Shown piece after piece: positions 60,698 through 64,000 of a DNA stretch of 64,000 nucleotides (within the stretch, counting starts at the first letter, position 1; each line of letters opens with the position of its first letter). The notes under the pieces were generated by a model, which saw nothing but the letters and a program-made list of their open reading frames with translations, ran no database searches and was not told the origin of the DNA. The translations under genes were made by a program, and so were the position numbers. The stretch lies in NCBI GenBank assembly GCA_013297725.1, contig JAAFIB010000006.1, positions 1 to 64,000 of the forward strand. The letters are read 5' to 3'. Source of the DNA: Sphingomonadales bacterium. Its GTDB lineage: Bacteria > Pseudomonadota > Alphaproteobacteria > Sphingomonadales > Sphingomonadaceae.

Positions 60698-61879
60698 TTA
60701 AGCCATCGCTACCTTATTCTTGTTCTTTGCATTGCGGCGGCGCGCGAACATCGCGGCTGCAGCTGCACCGAACAGTAATACCATTGGCGGTGCAGGAACA
60801 TCGGTTCCGCTGGAGCCACCAGAACCGCCACTGGCACCCGAAGAACCAGTCGAAGTCGAGGACGACGTGGACGATGAAGTGGAACTGCTAGTTGACGAAG
60901 ACGTCGACGAAGACGTCGAAGACGACGATCCAGTTGACGTTGTGCTGCCACCAAAGCTGGAAGACGTGCTAACGTTCCCCGATGACGTCGAGCTTCCCGA
61001 AGAGGTCACTGCGCCACTTGAGGTCGAGCTGCTGACATTACCGGTCGAAGTACTGACATTCCCAGATGATGTTGTGCTTGAACTCGTTACACCGCCTGTC
61101 GATGTCGAAACACCTCCAGTTGATGAAGAAACGCCGCCGGTTGACGTCGATACGCCGCCCGATGTCGAGGATGTGCTTGATCCGCCTGTGGATGTCGAAG
61201 TGCTAACGCCAGAACTTGTGCTGACATTGCCCGAACTTGTGTTGGTGTTGTCAATATCGATCACGATGCCGCTTGATCCACCGGTGCTGGTCGAAATACC
61301 GCCACTAGACGTTACTACAGTACCACTGCTTGTGGATGAAACATTGCCGCTCGACGAAACATTGCCACTCGACGAGATGATCGTTCCACCGCTGGTCGAC
61401 GAAATATTACCGCTCGATGAAATGATAACAGAGCCGCTGCTTCCGCCGCCACCGCCGCCGCCGCCGCCACCGCCGAAGAAGCCGCCACCAAAGCCGCCGC
61501 CGCCGAAGCCGCCACCGACATAACCGCCGCCGACTGCAACGGGAATACCGCCGCCGCCAAAGTCAATCGCACCCTGTGGCTGTGGAGCTACATAGGGCAT
61601 TGGCGGGATAGGAGCGCCTTGGCTTGCAACTGTGACTACGCTTGGCGCACAGGCCGTCGTTGTTGTCGTGCGCGTTACCTTACGGACACGCTTTACCTTG
61701 CGGACCGGAGCGCGATACGCGACTTTCCGGGCCTTGACCTTTTTGTGGGCCTTTTTGGTGTAATGCTTTGAAGCAACCTTTGCTGGAGGCGAATCCGCAA
61801 TCTGCGCTCCACCAACGCCAACCAAGGCACCGCCACATGTGCATGCGCACAATTTCGCTAAAGCCATGCGTACCGACAT
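60698..61879 (-). CDS. Ser/Thr/Gly-repeat surface protein with a PEP-CTERM-type end
   Basis: The 393-residue protein has a hydrophobic N-terminus, a Lys/Arg-rich stretch (38-70), a glycine-rich block (108-146) and a long Ser/Thr/Gly region (147-358) built from SSGNVS and STSTGG units. The C-terminus VPAPPMVLLFGAAAAAMFARRR is the sphingomonad form of the PEP-CTERM sorting signal: a VPAPP motif, a membrane helix and a basic tail. It is probably exported, processed by an exosortase and displayed or released in glycosylated form. AAGG precedes the ATG at 61879. No exosortase gene is in the window. Confidence 0.78.
   Translation of the reverse strand: MSVRMALAKLCACTCGGALVGVGGAQIADSPPAKVASKHYTKKAHKKVKARKVAYRAPVRKVKRVRKVTRTTTTTACAPSVVTVASQGAPIPPMPYVAPQPQGAIDFGGGGIPVAVGGGYVGGGFGGGGFGGGFFGGGGGGGGGGGSSGSVIISSSGNISSTSGGTIISSSGNVSSSGNVSSTSSGTVVTSSGGISTSTGGSSGIVIDIDNTNTSSGNVSTSSGVSTSTSTGGSSTSSTSGGVSTSTGGVSSSTGGVSTSTGGVTSSSTTSSGNVSTSTGNVSSSTSSGAVTSSGSSTSSGNVSTSSSFGGSTTSTGSSSSTSSSTSSSTSSSTSSSTSSSTSTGSSGASGGSGGSSGTDVPAPPMVLLFGAAAAAMFARRRNAKNKNKVAMA
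60850..61440. repeat. Imperfect tandem repeats encoding the Ser/Thr/Gly region
   Basis: Many short related units (about 15-27 bases, with GACGTCGAC-, CCGCCTGTCGATGTC- and CTCGACGAAACATTGCC-type cores) follow one another. They encode the SSGNVS/STSTGG part of the PEP-CTERM protein. Unit lengths vary and no unrelated spacers occur, so this is a coding repeat, not a CRISPR array; it should be length-variable between strains. Confidence 0.75.
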
Positions 61880-62271
61880 AATTTCAGACCTTCTTCAAAC
61901 CCTTAGGCAGTGCGCCTTAATCCCCTGCGGTTAAGATATTCTGCCTTTCGGTAAATCTAAAAGCACAGAAGCGACCAACCACCGCAACGCTATTAACCTT
62001 ATTCAGCGCCCAATAACAAAAAAAATCGCGCCCGTCGCGGTGCTTGTGGCCCAAACGTCCCGATGTGGAACTGTTTACAAGCCAGAGTGTTAACTGCATC
62101 CGAACGCAGGCACTGGTCTGGGTGCGTAAATACAAAGCTATCCACAAGTGTATGCGCCCTGTCTTAATTGCTGCTTGTCTGCCCAAAACGCGGCGTCTAT
62201 AGCGCCGCTCGAGAGCAGGATTGGCAGGTGATTAACCGCTAGTCATCGCACAAAGAGGTGGAGAAATATTC
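61880..62271. other. 392-base divergent promoter region
   Basis: No gene is supported here. The region lies between the minus-strand PEP-CTERM gene and plus-strand dksA and has A-rich stretches; one promoter-like site for dksA is listed separately. Confidence 0.6.
62175..62202 (+). promoter_or_regulatory. Candidate dksA promoter
   Basis: TTGTCT (62175-62180) and CTATAG (62197-62202) are spaced by 16 bases, as in alphaproteobacterial housekeeping promoters. The dksA ATG lies 70 bases downstream with AGGTGGAG before it. Confidence 0.35.
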
Positions 62272-62736
62272 ATGGCATCAGGTGCCAAGGCAGACAAAAA
62301 ATCTCCTGAAATCAATAGTTTTGATGGAGAGATCGATCCGGACTATGTCCCGACCGATGCCGAACCGTTTATGAATGACCGGCAGCTGCAATTCTTTGAG
62401 AGGCAGCTGAACAACTGGAAAAACGAAATCCTGGAAGAATCACGGGGCACGCTGAACCAGCTGCAAGATGGCCCCATCCGCGAGCCTGACCTGAATGATC
62501 GCGCATCCAGCGAGACTGATTGGGGCATTGAACTGCGCACGCGTGACCGTCAACGGAAGTTGATTTCAAAAATCGACTCAGCGCTGCGGCGGATTGCGGA
62601 AGGCGAATATGGTTATTGCCAAGTGACCGGCGAACCGATCTCGCTCGCCCGCCTGCGCGCTCGCCCCATTGCGACAATGACGCTGGAGGCACAAGAGCGC
62701 CACGAGCGGCAGGAACGCGTTTCCCGCGACGATTAA
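62272..62736 (+). CDS. dksA: RNA polymerase-binding transcription factor DksA
   Basis: The 154-residue protein binds the RNA polymerase secondary channel and, with ppGpp, adjusts transcription in the stringent response. The coiled-coil region holds the DxxDxA-type tip DLNDRASSETDW near residue 75. The zinc-finger part reads YGYCQVTGEPISLARLRARPIATMTLEAQ, in which only one of the four cysteines is kept; this C-x2-T form is normal for alphaproteobacterial DksA. AGGTGGAG precedes the ATG. It ends three bases before the convergent cyclase gene. Confidence 0.93.
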   Translation: MASGAKADKKSPEINSFDGEIDPDYVPTDAEPFMNDRQLQFFERQLNNWKNEILEESRGTLNQLQDGPIREPDLNDRASSETDWGIELRTRDRQRKLISKIDSALRRIAEGEYGYCQVTGEPISLARLRARPIATMTLEAQERHERQERVSRDD

Positions 62737-62739
62737 GAT

Positions 62740-63804
62740 TTAGCGTTGGTTTCCAGCGCCAAAGATACAGTCGCGGCCATTGGCCTTTGCTTCATACAAC
62801 GCCAAATCGGCAATATGCAGCAATGCCTCTGGCGAATTGGCCTGCGCAAAATCAGCAAGCCCTGCTGAAAAAGTCACACGGCCTAATTCCTCTTTGCTGT
62901 CGCGCTTTACCAGATTGCGATTCCCCAGATCAGTTTTGGCTGCCTCAACCAGATCATAGGCATCCACGACCCCCATCCCTTCAAACAGGATAACGAATTC
63001 CTCGCCGCCAAAACGGCAAACATCGGCATGTGCACCGCAATGGCTTTCCAATATCTCGCCCACCAGTTTCAAAACGCGGTCGCCAGTTATATGGCCAAAA
63101 CGGTCATTGATCGATTTGAAATGGTCGATATCGCAAATCGCCAGCGACACAATCGTCTGCTTAGTTTCTGCCCGCGCGCACGCAGCGCCCAATGCGCGTT
63201 CAAATGCACGGCGGTTTGATAGGCCCGTCAGCATATCAGTGTCCGCCTTCATCCGCGCATCCGCCAGCGATGATTTCAGATTGCGTACCGCATCATTGCG
63301 GTCTTTTAACTCGCGCTCTGCATCGCGCGCTTTTTCTACCATAGATTTTGTCAGTATTATCAGCCGCTCAAGTATCGCGTCGTTATTGGCACCGGATTGA
63401 AACTGGCTGCTATTGTCCTGCAAAGCTTTGCCATAGCCTCCGGTCTCGCTGGCATAGGAACCAATAGCTTCCTCGACAGCCGCGAGCTGAGACTGCACAG
63501 CATCAGCAATCTGACGCAAATCGTCGCCTGAAAGCTGTCCGTTATCAGTATTTGCGCTCCAGCTGTTGGTATAAGGACTATGGACCAATTGCTCAATTGT
63601 CGGGCCTAATGCCTGCTCCTCCAGCACCTGATGCCGGTAAACCAGTTCGTAATTTGCAGGATTGGGATCAATGCCGTGTCGTCCCAAAAAATCAGCGGTC
63701 AGATACAACGACGCAAGATGATCAAAGATATGAGGCTGGTTTTGCATCCGTAGCCTAAAAAATTTGCGATATGGCCGCGCCAGTTTTTCAAACGACAAAT
63801 CCAT
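62740..63804 (-). CDS. Diguanylate cyclase (GGDEF domain)
   Basis: The 354-residue protein has an N-terminal helical region of unknown type (residues 1-175, including NPANYELVYRHQV near 50) and a C-terminal GGDEF domain. The catalytic motif is GGEEF (RFGGEEFVILFEG), so cyclase activity is expected; no RxxD inhibition site is seen before it. It makes c-di-GMP, the signal read by the PilZ protein and degraded by the EAL protein also in this window. ATG 63804 has GGAAAG ten bases upstream; the ATG at 63840 lacks a ribosome binding site. Confidence 0.92.
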   Translation of the reverse strand: MDLSFEKLARPYRKFFRLRMQNQPHIFDHLASLYLTADFLGRHGIDPNPANYELVYRHQVLEEQALGPTIEQLVHSPYTNSWSANTDNGQLSGDDLRQIADAVQSQLAAVEEAIGSYASETGGYGKALQDNSSQFQSGANNDAILERLIILTKSMVEKARDAERELKDRNDAVRNLKSSLADARMKADTDMLTGLSNRRAFERALGAACARAETKQTIVSLAICDIDHFKSINDRFGHITGDRVLKLVGEILESHCGAHADVCRFGGEEFVILFEGMGVVDAYDLVEAAKTDLGNRNLVKRDSKEELGRVTFSAGLADFAQANSPEALLHIADLALYEAKANGRDCIFGAGNQR

Positions 63805-63878
63805 CGACCATGCTTTCCGCTTTAGGGTTCCGTTAAGCATAAGACGGCAGGTCGCCCGCAGATTTTAGGGGAGTGTTA

Positions 63879-64000
63879 ATGGCGCTCTCTTCTGATGTGC
63901 CATCGAACCCGCAAGGGTTCGCAAGGCCGACTGGCCGCCCGAGCTGATGCGAGGAAAGCCAAGGTCGCGGATGCGACCGCCCGGCGCATGAGGGTAAACA
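63879..64000 (+). other. Hairpin-rich stretch at the window end (possible RNA element)
   Basis: The last 120 bases contain CGAACCC-GCAA-GGGTTCG, a 7-bp stem with a GNRA loop, the small stem GGCC-GACT-GGCC, and GGTCGC-GGAT-GCGACC, a 6-bp stem. An outer ATGCG/CGCAT pairing encloses the last. An ATG at 63879 has GGGGAG upstream but stops after 22 codons. In another frame an Arg/Ala-rich peptide stays open to the edge. I cannot name it; a leader or non-coding RNA is possible. Confidence 0.35.

Noticed and set aside
60850-61440. CRISPR-like appearance of short repeats
   Set aside because: Repeats are contiguous, in frame, of variable length and have no unrelated spacers or cas genes.
60720-61523. 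Long plus-strand open frame (267 codons, Val/Glu/Pro/Asp-rich) opposite the PEP-CTERM gene
   Set aside because: It is the antisense of the Ser/Thr/Gly repeats; the residue mix follows from the repeat and no start signal or domain supports it.
61917-62186. 89-codon minus-strand frame in the dksA/PEP-CTERM gap
   Set aside because: No ribosome binding site, non-coding-like composition, and it would cover the probable promoters of both flanking genes.
63879-63947. 22-codon frame with a strong GGGGAG site at the window edge as a full gene
   Set aside because: Too short to call as a gene; kept only as part of the unexplained hairpin-rich element.
1-64000. tRNA, rRNA, insertion sequences or prophage genes
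   Set aside because: I looked through the intergenic stretches for T-arm-like GGTTCRA sequences, rRNA cores and transposase or phage structural genes and saw none; the single GH19 gene is not enough for a prophage call.

Overview
The window is a continuous piece of an alphaproteobacterial chromosome, most likely from the Sphingomonadales (a Sphingorhabdus/Sphingopyxis-like sphingomonad). The evidence is the protein types (bifunctional PutA of about 990 residues, HisZ, a DksA that has lost most zinc-finger cysteines, a VPAPP-type PEP-CTERM protein, Coq4, an NDUFA9-like protein), moderate GC content and several sphingomonad-style dispersed palindromes. Most of it is core metabolism and housekeeping. 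I found no rRNA, tRNA, insertion sequence, prophage or CRISPR array.

Layout. 1-10.9 kb: NDUFA9-like protein, uppP, then the glutamate synthase locus gltD - two DUF2059 secreted proteins - gltB, plus a small secreted protein. 10.9-18.3 kb: putA (with a striking hairpin at its start codon), a glycine-zipper protein, a phytase-like esterase, rpmB, an acyl-CoA dehydrogenase, a methyltransferase and an L,D-transpeptidase. 18.5-20.4 kb: a compact three-gene accessory operon headed by a TIGR04255-family protein; this is the best candidate for an undescribed system. 20.5-26.2 kb: serC, serA, hisZ and purA, all on the minus strand, with a serC-type leader RNA. 26.2-32.1 kb: PepSY and ferric-reductase-like proteins, an extensin-like lipoprotein, a LOG-family protein, two cytochromes c, pheA and a fatty-acid desaturase. 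32.1-36.4 kb: polA with a GH19 lysozyme-like gene tucked behind it, and a GNAT-like gene. 36.4-45.8 kb: a CHASE4-GGDEF-EAL protein, a membrane AraC regulator coupled to a sterol desaturase, an MFS transporter, Coq4, an SH3 protein, a 2-hydroxyacid dehydrogenase and amt.

45.8-50.6 kb: a PilZ protein, a nitronate-monooxygenase-like enzyme, a group 4 glycosyltransferase carrying an in-frame palindromic insertion, and a second small accessory patch (an orphan Imm11/DUF1629-like immunity gene, a small membrane protein and a 31-codon ORF). 50.6-57.3 kb: an alpha/beta hydrolase, selO, astD, an endonuclease III gene fused in frame to a secreted protein with loss of its Fe-S loop, rimO and a DUF1761 protein. 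57.3-64 kb: a LysM/LytM protein, surE, serS, a Ser/Thr/Gly-repeat PEP-CTERM protein, dksA and a diguanylate cyclase. The window closes in a hairpin-rich stretch that could be an RNA element.

How it fits together. Ammonia assimilation (gltDB, amt), proline and arginine catabolism (putA, astD), serine biosynthesis (serC-serA) and the purA/hisZ genes form a nitrogen and amino-acid theme. Envelope functions recur: uppP, L,D-transpeptidase, the NlpD-like protein, the extensin-like lipoprotein and the PEP-CTERM protein. The two accessory patches share a 25-bp sequence at their 3' sides (23 of 25 identical), which suggests a common insertion history.
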